Assembly: GCA_015520105.1 (NCBI GenBank)
Contig: WAQT01000025.1
Span: forward strand, 1-7,218
From: Candidatus Aenigmatarchaeota archaeon
GTDB taxonomy: Archaea > Aenigmatarchaeota > Aenigmatarchaeia > QMZP01
Direction: 5' to 3'
DNA: 7,218 nucleotides
Under the pieces are notes generated by a model that worked only from the letters and a program-made list of their open reading frames with translations, searched no databases and was not told the origin of the DNA. Shown here one piece after another: positions 1-5,909 of the stretch (within the stretch, counting starts at the first letter, position 1; each line of letters opens with the position of its first letter). Position numbers and translations under genes: made by a program.

Positions 1-426
1 ATGGTCCTGAGAGATATTAACAGATACAAAACCTATGATGCCTTCGGCATAAGCTCGAACCTTGCAAAGGTAGTTCCATATTACTTTCCGCAATGGATAA
101 GGGAGAGGTTAAGGAAAAACCTTTTCGCGAGAATGATAAAGACAAAGGGAGACCTTCTCGTGACGCCGGAGATTGTGGGCCTTTCCGGTTACAGGAAACT
201 TTTCCATGTCAAGGAGGTCGGAAGGGAGCATTTCACAGCTGCAGCGACATTCATTTACGAAAATAAGGTTGCGATAATTCTTGAAAACATCCACTCGCCC
301 CTTGCAATAGTAATAGAGAACGATGAGATAGCAGACGGTTACAGAAAACAGTTCAATGTCATGTGGCAGATAGCAGACGAAGAGGACATAAACATATACA
401 GGGAAGCGTACAAGGTAAAGGAATAG
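1..426 (+). CDS. TrmB-like transcriptional regulator, C-terminal effector domain (probably 5'-partial)
   Basis: This is probably the ligand-sensing half of an archaeal TrmB-type winged-helix regulator. The 141 visible residues run from an ATG at the first base to TAG. Two features resemble the C-terminal domain of these proteins. One is an early FGISS turn (residues 15-19) followed by an aromatic/basic helix (YYFPQWIRERLRK, 27-39). The other is the late strand pair FIYENKVAII (84-93) and AIVIENDEIADGYRKQF (102-118), ending in an MW pair at 121-122. No DNA-binding helix-turn-helix is visible, so it most likely lies upstream of the window and the first Met is internal. A stand-alone effector domain remains possible. 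The one 60-nt row counted by hand (61-120) is about 40% GC, lower than rows from the mevalonate genes. The gene converges on the phosphomevalonate kinase operon. The family match is from memory of its pattern; its ligand and targets cannot be read from the sequence. Confidence 0.6.
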   Translation: MVLRDINRYKTYDAFGISSNLAKVVPYYFPQWIRERLRKNLFARMIKTKGDLLVTPEIVGLSGYRKLFHVKEVGREHFTAAATFIYENKVAIILENIHSPLAIVIENDEIADGYRKQFNVMWQIADEEDINIYREAYKVKE

Positions 427-490
427 TGCATTTCGTTCTCTCATAAAGACGAAATGTCTGCATTCTGTTTTCGTGTGAAGACGAAATGCA
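427..490. repeat. Cluster of short direct and inverted repeats
   Basis: Just after the regulator's stop, TGCATTTCGT (427-436) has an exact reverse complement at 481-490. AAGACGAAATG occurs twice in direct orientation (446-456 and 478-488). The 8-base core CATTTCGT (429-436) can also pair with ACGAAATG at 449-456, leaving a 12-nt loop. Alternative stem-loops are therefore possible. It could be a 3'-end structure for the regulator mRNA or repeated binding sites for a protein; the sequence does not decide which. Confidence 0.5.
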
Positions 491-527
491 AGTAGCAGAC
501 TTTCCAGCCATCAAAAGTATAACTGAC

Positions 528-553
528 TTTACTATAATCACTATTATAGTAAA
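528..553. repeat. Perfect 11-bp-arm palindrome with a 4-nt loop
   Basis: TTTACTATAAT (528-538) and its exact reverse complement ATTATAGTAAA (543-553) flank CACT. The arms are AT-rich with no mismatch. It lies in the gap between the convergent regulator and phosphomevalonate kinase genes, and its right arm runs into the A7 tract at 551-557. It may be an operator-type site or part of a terminator for leftward transcripts. It is too AT-rich to be a strong bacterial-style terminator hairpin by itself. Confidence 0.6.
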
Positions 554-557
554 AAAA
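551..557 (-). terminator. Probable oligo-T terminator of the mevalonate kinase operon
   Basis: The minus strand reads seven consecutive T residues here, starting 67 nt past the phosphomevalonate kinase stop. Archaeal RNA polymerase commonly terminates at such T-tracts without needing a hairpin. The palindrome at 528-553 follows immediately in the direction of transcription. No equally long T-tract was seen on the plus strand for the regulator gene. Confidence 0.5.
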
Positions 558-624
558 CGGAAGACAGGATGATTGAAATCGTGAATAAACTCAGTTAATT
601 TCATGAGGACTTTATCTGAAACAA

Positions 625-1740
625 TCACTTCTCCACCCTCACGCCCTCGTAATCAATCGTCGCGTCTATGGGATGGAACCCCGCCTCTTTCCAGGCCTCC
701 CTGAGCTTTCTCGAGACCTCCTCGTCAAACGAGACAGCTATCCCGCAGTCCCCTCCGCCGGCGCCGGAGAGCTTTCCGGCAGCTCCGTGCCGGTTTGCGA
801 TCTCGCTGAGTTTCCTGAGTTCTGGAGTCTCTATGTTCACGCCGGTCTTCTCCGTCAGCTCCCTGAGGTATTCCTCGTTCTTCCTGAGGTTCTCGAGAAT
901 CTTCTCCCTGTCTCCGTTCTTCCATGCGGGAATGGAGTCCCTCACAAGATTCGCTATCTGGTCAAAGAGCCTTTTGTATTCCTCCGGATTCTGTTTCTTG
1001 AAAACATTCATCTGCTTCACCATAGCTGACGTGGATGCCGACTCCCCGGTCCATGCGATGTCCAGCCTGAAGCCCTCCGGAATCTCCAGCTCCTCCACAA
1101 GGAACTCCGGCCACTCGGATTCAGCGATCTCCTTAACGGACTTCCCCTCTTCGAACTGCGTCATCAACCACTTCGGGTCAAACCTCTTGTAGACAAACAC
1201 CCCTCCGTAGGTAGAGGCGGCGACATCGAAGGCGGAACCGACCTTTCCCTGGGCAAAGTAATGCGCGATGGTAGAAAGCTTGTATATGACGTCCTTGGTT
1301 CTCCTCTCCCCGATGTCGAACCCGTTCAGGCTGAGAATCCCTGCTATGAACGAAACCACGGAAGCTGCAGAGGAACCGAAGCCTATCTTCTTCGCTTCTC
1401 CGTCAACCTCTATCTGGGACATCTCCCCCCACGACCTGAGTCTGAAGGATTTCGTCCCGCCGAGGTATCTCACGGCAGTCTCTATGGAAGCCTTCGGGAA
1501 AACCAGCTTTTCCTTTTCGTAATCGCTCAGCTCCCTGCCGAACTTAACCTCCCCGTTCTCCAGAGAGAACGGCAGATCTTTTATCCTGAAGTCGTCTATT
1601 GTCAGCGAAAACCCGTCCGCCTCCTCTATTTCCGCATGAACCCTCTTGTTCACTGCAGCCACTATTCCCGGATTCCCTACCTCAAGGACCGACCACTCCC
1701 CTGAAAGGAAGAGCTTTCCGGGCGCCGAAACCTCCAGCAT
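625..1740 (-). CDS. Phosphomevalonate kinase (GHMP family)
   Basis: It phosphorylates mevalonate 5-phosphate to mevalonate 5-diphosphate with ATP in the cytoplasm, the second kinase step of the classical mevalonate pathway. The 371-residue product has the three GHMP kinase motifs. These are an N-terminal SAPGKLFLSGEWSVL (5-19), the ATP-binding loop GFGSSAAS (120-127), and a C-terminal KLSGAGGGDCGIA (323-335). The GGGDC ending and the SAFDVAAS segment (169-176) fit phosphomevalonate kinase (ERG8/MvaK2-like) better than mevalonate or homoserine kinase. I chose ATG at 1740 over the in-frame GTG at 1746 because GGAGGTG at 1752-1746 sits 5 nt before the ATG and covers the GTG. The gene begins 2 nt after the mevalonate kinase stop, so the two are likely translated in a coupled way. 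Length is normal for the family and no break is seen. Confidence 0.9.
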   Translation of the reverse strand: MLEVSAPGKLFLSGEWSVLEVGNPGIVAAVNKRVHAEIEEADGFSLTIDDFRIKDLPFSLENGEVKFGRELSDYEKEKLVFPKASIETAVRYLGGTKSFRLRSWGEMSQIEVDGEAKKIGFGSSAASVVSFIAGILSLNGFDIGERRTKDVIYKLSTIAHYFAQGKVGSAFDVAASTYGGVFVYKRFDPKWLMTQFEEGKSVKEIAESEWPEFLVEELEIPEGFRLDIAWTGESASTSAMVKQMNVFKKQNPEEYKRLFDQIANLVRDSIPAWKNGDREKILENLRKNEEYLRELTEKTGVNIETPELRKLSEIANRHGAAGKLSGAGGGDCGIAVSFDEEVSRKLREAWKEAGFHPIDATIDYEGVRVEK

Positions 1741-1742
1741 CT

Positions 1743-2765
1743 TCACACCTCCTCTATCCTCACGCCTTCAACGCCGAGCTCGACCTCCATCGGCCTGAAC
1801 CCGGCCTCTTCTATCACCTTCCTGAGCTTCTCCCTGTCCTCGTGATAGCAGAGCATGATTCCTCCCCCGCACGCGCCGCACAGCTTCGCCGCGCCTCCAA
1901 TCTCCCTTATCCTTCCAATAAGCATGTCAGCCGCAGGCGTTGACAAGCCAAGTTCCGAGAGGTTGTCCCATGCAAGGTTTATTAGCTCCTTCACCCTTGG
2001 GAAATCCCTCCTCTTGAGGGCCTCCAGCATCTCCCGCGTGGCGTTCCCTATCGCCTTTATCCTCCTGTTCCTGAACTCCTCGTCAAGATTCCTGACATGG
2101 GAGACAAGCTCGAGCGTGGTTTTCTTCGGCCTCCCTGTGTAGACCAGAACGAAGTTCTCAAGCCTGTACGGAACCTCCTCCCTGAGCGGCTTTATCACGT
2201 TCGGGTTTCCCTTCTGGAACCATATCAAACCTCCGTACGCGCATGCGGTGTTGTCCCCGCCGCTCGGCGTGCCGTGGCTGAGCTTCTCCACCTCGAAGCC
2301 AATCCTGTTTATCTCCTCCACAGGACTGTCCACCCCGTAGGCCTCGGATATACCTTTTGCGATAGCAAGAGCAAGAGAAGCTGAAGAACCGAGGCCCGCT
2401 CCCGGCGGTATGTCGCCGTCAATCTGGAGGGAAACCCCTCCATCCACTCCGAGCATCCTGAGCGCCGTGCCCGCAGCAGCGAGCTTGAACCTGTCTCCGC
2501 GGATGTGCTCCCTCACTGCCGAGAAATCTCCCTTCTCCTTCCCCTCCTTCCAGAGCTCTGATGCCCTCCTTGCGAAATCCAGAGCCTCCTCAACAGAATG
2601 CTCCTCCGAGAACCCTCTTTTCCTGTCCTTTATGATAACCCTGCCGGACCTCTCCGCCTCAACGAACGTCCTCAGACCGACAGCGCTCAATATCGCCGGC
2701 TCTCCATAGACAACAGCATGCTCGCCTATAAGGTGGACCTTGCCGGGAACTGAAACCTTCACCAT
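1743..2765 (-). CDS. Mevalonate kinase (GHMP family)
   Basis: It converts mevalonate to mevalonate 5-phosphate with ATP, opening the lower mevalonate pathway. The 340-residue product shows VPGKVHLIGEHAVVYG (6-21), the glycine/serine ATP loop PPGAGLGSSAS (120-130), and HGTPSGGDN (164-172), whose Asp171 matches the catalytic Asp of the family. The C-terminal motif is KLCGACGGG (294-302). The usual form is GAGGGG, so Cys299 replaces a glycine; this is clear in the DNA (TGC). The start at 2765 is preceded by AGGTG (2775-2771) with 5-nt spacing. The in-frame ATG at 2801 would add 12 residues unlike any GHMP N-terminus. It is first in a two-gene operon with phosphomevalonate kinase, under a TTTATATA box at 2823-2816. 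Hand-counted 60-nt rows in this gene are about 63% GC. Confidence 0.92.
   Translation of the reverse strand: MVKVSVPGKVHLIGEHAVVYGEPAILSAVGLRTFVEAERSGRVIIKDRKRGFSEEHSVEEALDFARRASELWKEGKEKGDFSAVREHIRGDRFKLAAAGTALRMLGVDGGVSLQIDGDIPPGAGLGSSASLALAIAKGISEAYGVDSPVEEINRIGFEVEKLSHGTPSGGDNTACAYGGLIWFQKGNPNVIKPLREEVPYRLENFVLVYTGRPKKTTLELVSHVRNLDEEFRNRRIKAIGNATREMLEALKRRDFPRVKELINLAWDNLSELGLSTPAADMLIGRIREIGGAAKLCGACGGGIMLCYHEDREKLRKVIEEAGFRPMEVELGVEGVRIEEV
1746..1752 (-). promoter_or_regulatory. Shine-Dalgarno site of phosphomevalonate kinase, inside the mevalonate kinase 3' end
   Basis: The minus strand reads GGAGGTG from 1752 to 1746, five bases before the ATG at 1740. It is embedded in the last codons of mevalonate kinase, so ribosomes finishing that gene stop right at the next start. 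It fixes the start choice against the upstream GTG, which overlaps the SD itself. Confidence 0.85.
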
Positions 2766-2815
2766 CAGAACACCTGAATGTAGCAATCGTTTGTACTGCA
2801 AATATTATGAGATGA

Positions 2816-2823
2816 TATATAAA
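2816..2823 (-). promoter_or_regulatory. TATA box of the mevalonate kinase operon
   Basis: The minus strand reads TTTATATA at 2823-2816, an exact match to the archaeal consensus box. Placing transcription start about 25 bp downstream puts it near 2793, giving a leader of roughly 28 nt that contains the AGGTG site. A second, weaker box (TTATATA at 2837-2831) lies just upstream and could be an alternative promoter. Confidence 0.65.
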
Positions 2824-2862
2824 ACCCTTGTATATAACCCTTTGTCGCACTGTCTGCCACAG

Positions 2863-2876
2863 CAAATCTTTAAAAA
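2863..2876 (+). promoter_or_regulatory. Archaeal-type promoter (BRE plus TATA) of the HD/methyltransferase operon
   Basis: CAAATC (2863-2868), a plausible TFB recognition element, is followed directly by the box TTTAAAAA (2869-2876). Expected transcription start is near 2897-2900, giving a leader of about 25-28 nt ending at the ATG at 2925. This promoter faces away from the mevalonate kinase promoter about 40 bp to its left. The same CAAATCTTT string heads the decarboxylase promoter (6957-6949, minus). Confidence 0.6.
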
Positions 2877-2880
2877 CTTT

Positions 2881-2913
2881 ACCATCATATAATGGTAATA
2901 ATATCATTATATG
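2881..2913. repeat. Overlapping palindromes just before the HD gene's ribosome site
   Basis: CATATAATG (2886-2894) is the exact reverse complement of CATTATATG (2905-2913). With a G-T wobble and two more pairs the stem extends to 12 positions around a 4-nt loop. A second, overlapping near-palindrome spans 2881-2896, with ACCAT and ATGGT arms and seven of eight pairs matched. The second arm of the longer element ends on the first base of the SD site. The location, between TATA box and SD, suits a repressor operator. If transcription starts further upstream it could also be an RNA hairpin. Confidence 0.55.
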
Positions 2914-2920
2914 GAGGTGA
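2913..2920 (+). promoter_or_regulatory. Strong Shine-Dalgarno site setting the HD gene start
   Basis: GGAGGTGA lies 4 nt before the ATG at 2925. It excludes the in-frame ATG at 2892, which would place the SD inside the coding region and add 11 residues with no family resemblance. Confidence 0.85.
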
Positions 2921-2924
2921 ATTC

Positions 2925-4076
2925 ATGGACACATGGTTTAAGAACGAGCCTCTCTATCATGACGCAAAGCAAACAATGAAGTATGAGTTTCGGAAGAAAA
3001 GAGAGGAAGGCGTTCTCAGCAAGGCGCACGCAGAAGACCATGTTCTCGCTGTATCAAACTTCGGAGCCGCGACCGCTTCAGCCCTTATGAAAGGCACAGG
3101 CCGCGAATCCGATGCTGGTCATGCTGCATTCCTAGCCTCTCTCGCAGGCCTGATGCATGACATAAGAAGGGAGGCGACAGAAAAGTCACCGCACGGTCCT
3201 GAGGGAGCGAAATTCGTTCTCGAACTCTCATGGGAAGATGGCCACACTGGTTACTTATGGAAGTCTTTGGGACCTGACGGATTCGATGCGGTCTACAGGG
3301 CGATAGCGAACCATGAATATCCATTCAAGACCATAACCACGATTTTCGGTGACCCCCTGGAGACAGAAGGAAAACCGCTTATGCCTTCCGTGGTTTCCCA
3401 TTCGCTCAAGACAGGAGACGCCGCACTCGAGGCATCTGGTTACAGGGTAATAGAGAGAAGGTCTTTCTTTGTCGGAAAGGAAAGGTTCAAGAAGGACCTG
3501 AAGGACATTCTGAAATACCCGGATGAATCGCACCTTGCCTTTCTCGGCGAAACGATGATAAGGCTTTACAAGAAGAACCCGATAGATGCCTATCCGGAAT
3601 GGCTGAAACCCTTTGCAGAGGAGTGGCACGCAATCCAGTATCTCTTCTACAGCGGACTTTTGAGATACACAGGAATGGATGAGAAGCAGGCAGCGGAATA
3701 CATGCACAGGATAGGGTTCACGAAGTTCGACCAGGAGCTTGTGGACAAAATCTCCCAGGAGAGGCATCTTGACGGAAACTATTTCCCTGAAGACAAATAC
3801 CCTGTTCTTTCAAGCGAAATAAAGAAGCTCAGGGAGTTGCCTGAAGAAGAGAAGGACGACCTTGCTGAATCCGCATACAGGACCGTGAGGTTCATAGCAG
3901 AGGCTGAATCCCCTGAGGAAGCAATAGGAAAATACCAGAAAGAAGGCATGGGAGACCTCGAATATGCGAACGAATTCATGGAAGGCATAATCGCATACAG
4001 GAGCGGTTCGGAAGAGTTTCTCGACGATTTCGAAAGAAAGATAGAAGAGTCTGTCAGAGCGTTAAAGGGAGTCTGA
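2925..4076 (+). CDS. HD-domain metal-dependent phosphohydrolase-like protein
   Basis: The 383-residue product carries an HD fold in its N-terminal half. Candidate metal ligands appear in the usual order: His39 (in HAEDHVLAV), His78-Asp79 (GLMHDI), His90 (HGPEGAKF), His130 (IANHEYP) and Asp165 (LKTGDAA). All expected positions are kept, so it is probably an active phosphatase, phosphodiesterase or nucleotidase; the substrate is unknown. Residues after about 180 are helical-looking and charged, with an acidic stretch near 305-320 and another at the C-terminus, and match no domain I recognise. No signal peptide or membrane segment is seen, so it should be cytoplasmic. It is first in an operon with a methyltransferase that starts 2 nt after its stop, and it diverges from the mevalonate kinase genes. 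A sampled 60-nt row is about 47% GC, lower than the mevalonate genes. Confidence 0.75.
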   Translation: MDTWFKNEPLYHDAKQTMKYEFRKKREEGVLSKAHAEDHVLAVSNFGAATASALMKGTGRESDAGHAAFLASLAGLMHDIRREATEKSPHGPEGAKFVLELSWEDGHTGYLWKSLGPDGFDAVYRAIANHEYPFKTITTIFGDPLETEGKPLMPSVVSHSLKTGDAALEASGYRVIERRSFFVGKERFKKDLKDILKYPDESHLAFLGETMIRLYKKNPIDAYPEWLKPFAEEWHAIQYLFYSGLLRYTGMDEKQAAEYMHRIGFTKFDQELVDKISQERHLDGNYFPEDKYPVLSSEIKKLRELPEEEKDDLAESAYRTVRFIAEAESPEEAIGKYQKEGMGDLEYANEFMEGIIAYRSGSEEFLDDFERKIEESVRALKGV

Positions 4077-4078
4077 TT

Positions 4079-5158
4079 ATGCATGAACCGTTCCGTATAG
4101 ACGATTCCGGAATGCCCCTAAGACTCGGTTCGGCCCTGAGGGTCCCGAGTTATGCCTATTCCAACTGGGGAATACCGGAAGGGAAATACAGAAAGGAAAG
4201 CGACGAACTCTATTCCGTTGAATGGGAGGGAGGCTCTCCGAGGCAGATGCAGTATGTCATTGACGCCATAACAAGGACAGGCCTCGGAAACTATTCCCAG
4301 ATTCTCAGGGACGCGAACGCAAGGATTGTTTCAGCAGCTGTTGAGATGATGCTTTCCGGGAGCAGAGAATCAAGGGGAAGGATTTACATTCTCGAACCGG
4401 GCTTCGGCGTGAGCACTGTGAACGCGGTTGATGAGATGCTTGAAAGGGGAACAGACCTTGACAGGGTCTATATAACAGGCGTTGAGCCCTCGCAAAAGAG
4501 ATGCGACGCCAGCGCAGCGGAGCTTGAGAAGAGAGGCCTGAAGAAAGGAAAGAACTTCCAGACTGTTGCGGATATTGATAACAGGATTCTCGAATATGTC
4601 GGTCCTGAATCGCAGGACATAATATGCTCCGTGGCGCAGATTCACCACCACGCGTATCTTGACACGCCTCTGGCTGTCATACACGCCGCCCTGAAACCGG
4701 GAGGCATATTCACTTCTTCGGACTGGCACAATTCCATGTGGGAGCACCCGAACAGGGTTTACAGATTTCTTCAGGAACTTGAATGGGAAACCAAAGAGAG
4801 GGACCTTGAGGAGTTTGCGAGAGCTTATCCCAAAGCCCTGGAAGAAGCCTTCGAACCCAATCCCGAAGACGGGATGTCCAATGAACACATCAGAAGATTC
4901 TGGAAGGGCTGGATTGAAGTAAGGAGAGAGGCCATAGAGAGGGAAGAGTTTGACCCGGATGACGAGATACTGATGCTTGAGGGTCACAGGCCTGTGGAGA
5001 GGTACGAAGAGGAGATGGGAAAAGCAGGTCTTGTCACAGAATACGCGGGTTTTGTAAGAGAGCTGTATGAGGAGGCAGGCCTCGAGAGAAATCCCCACCA
5101 GCATCTGGAAGACAGCAGGATTCTCATGACAGTCACCGGAGCCAGAATCGGTGTTTAA
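4079..5158 (+). CDS. SAM-dependent class I methyltransferase of unknown substrate
   Basis: The 359-residue protein has a Rossmann-type methyltransferase core in the middle. Motif I is ILEPGFGVST (104-113). Acidic Glu136 ends strand two (ITGVEPS) and would bind the SAM ribose. A strand-four segment is DIICSVAQIHHH (180-191), and LKPGGIF (205-211) is the typical post-strand turn. The HHH and SDWHNSMW (213-220) segments probably line the active site. About 100 residues precede motif I, including a GNYSQILRDANARIV stretch (70-84) that may act as a lid. The C-terminal third is rich in Glu, Arg and Trp. The start at 4079 follows the HD gene stop by 2 nt, with GGGAG at 4067-4071 as SD. The substrate could be a small molecule, lipid, RNA or protein; nothing visible decides. 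The TAA stop lies within the 4-nt overlap with the HAD gene. Confidence 0.8.
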   Translation: MHEPFRIDDSGMPLRLGSALRVPSYAYSNWGIPEGKYRKESDELYSVEWEGGSPRQMQYVIDAITRTGLGNYSQILRDANARIVSAAVEMMLSGSRESRGRIYILEPGFGVSTVNAVDEMLERGTDLDRVYITGVEPSQKRCDASAAELEKRGLKKGKNFQTVADIDNRILEYVGPESQDIICSVAQIHHHAYLDTPLAVIHAALKPGGIFTSSDWHNSMWEHPNRVYRFLQELEWETKERDLEEFARAYPKALEEAFEPNPEDGMSNEHIRRFWKGWIEVRREAIEREEFDPDDEILMLEGHRPVERYEEEMGKAGLVTEYAGFVRELYEEAGLERNPHQHLEDSRILMTVTGARIGV

Positions 5159-5907
5159 GAGAAGCGTCTGCACAGTTCAGAGAGATTCCCGAAGATGTAA
5201 TCCGGCCTCTCCCTCTCCAGATGGATTCTCAGAGCCATTCCGGTCAGCACGACAGCGCATCTGCAGCCGGCATCCCTCGCCGCTCTTATATCAACAACAG
5301 AATCGCCAACATAGATTGTATCGAAGGGCTTTGTGTGAAGAATTTCCATTATCTTCGCTATCCCCTCTCCGGAAGGCTTCTTGCTCTTCACGTCCTCTTC
5401 CGAGACAATTGCAGAGAATTTCTCCAAACCGAACCCCCTCAAGTCCCTTTTTACCGATGATACGCTCGAGTTCGTGAATATCGCAAGCCTGTATCCGTGA
5501 GCAAAGAGCTTCTCCACACAATGTTTTGCATCAGGCAATATTCTTATCAGTTTTTTAGCTTCCGGTGACCTGAAATACTCCTTGTAAACCCTTCTTATGT
5601 TCTCAATCACCCCTTCATCATTTCCGGATACGTTCTCCTTTACCGCCCTCTCCAGAATCTCTTCCGCATCCGCACTGTTAATTATATCATGCAGATTCTC
5701 CCCTGTCTTTGCAAGAGAGTAGAGAACCTTTATGCATTCCCTGCTGCTATTGTATCTGCCTATGCCTCTCAGATGCCACACGTCATCGGGAGAGAAGTTA
5801 TAATTCAGACCATGCGAAAGAAACCCTCTTCTGAACCCCTCGTTTATTGCCACGGAAGAATCCCTGAACACCCCACCCACATCGAACACAAAAAGCCTTG
5901 GTTTCAT
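5155..5907 (-). CDS. HAD-superfamily hydrolase, subfamily I (phosphatase-like)
   Basis: A 250-residue cytoplasmic protein of the phosphoglycolate-phosphatase type. Motif I is FVFDVGGVF with nucleophile Asp9, motif II is IFTNSS (Thr145), the motif III lysine is at KSKKPSGEG (Lys176/177), and motif IV is VGDSVVD (Asp202, Asp206). A helical cap of about 100 residues sits between motifs I and II. The Asp normally two residues after the nucleophile is Gly11. FDxGGV variants exist in the superfamily, but losing this general acid/base often means slow or different chemistry. ATG at 5907 is used because the protein then begins right at the motif I strand; upstream in-frame sequence belongs to the decarboxylase in another frame. 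It starts 2 nt after the decarboxylase stop. A role in isoprenoid phosphate metabolism is only suggested by position; general phosphatase or damage-repair roles are equally possible. Confidence 0.82.
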   Translation of the reverse strand: MKPRLFVFDVGGVFRDSSVAINEGFRRGFLSHGLNYNFSPDDVWHLRGIGRYNSSRECIKVLYSLAKTGENLHDIINSADAEEILERAVKENVSGNDEGVIENIRRVYKEYFRSPEAKKLIRILPDAKHCVEKLFAHGYRLAIFTNSSVSSVKRDLRGFGLEKFSAIVSEEDVKSKKPSGEGIAKIMEILHTKPFDTIYVGDSVVDIRAARDAGCRCAVVLTGMALRIHLERERPDYIFGNLSELCRRFS

Positions 5908-5909
5908 GT

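Noticed and set aside
427..490. CRISPR-like array
   Set aside because: Repeats are only 8-11 bp, with mixed orientation and no regular spacing or spacers.
359..628. Minus-strand 89-codon frame covering the gap left of phosphomevalonate kinase
   Set aside because: It runs through the palindrome, the T-tract and the antisense end of the regulator gene, and the protein shows no recognisable pattern.
1744..1746. GTG as start of phosphomevalonate kinase with a GTGA overlap
   Set aside because: The GTG is part of the SD sequence GGAGGTG that serves the ATG at 1740.
1599..1943. Plus-strand frames antisense to the mevalonate kinase genes
   Set aside because: Proline/serine-rich shadow translations of GC-rich coding DNA on the other strand; no SD or family pattern.
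4370..5173. 267-codon minus-strand frame opposite the methyltransferase
   Set aside because: Long only because the opposite frame lacks stops; the methyltransferase frame has intact motifs on the plus strand, and this one has none.
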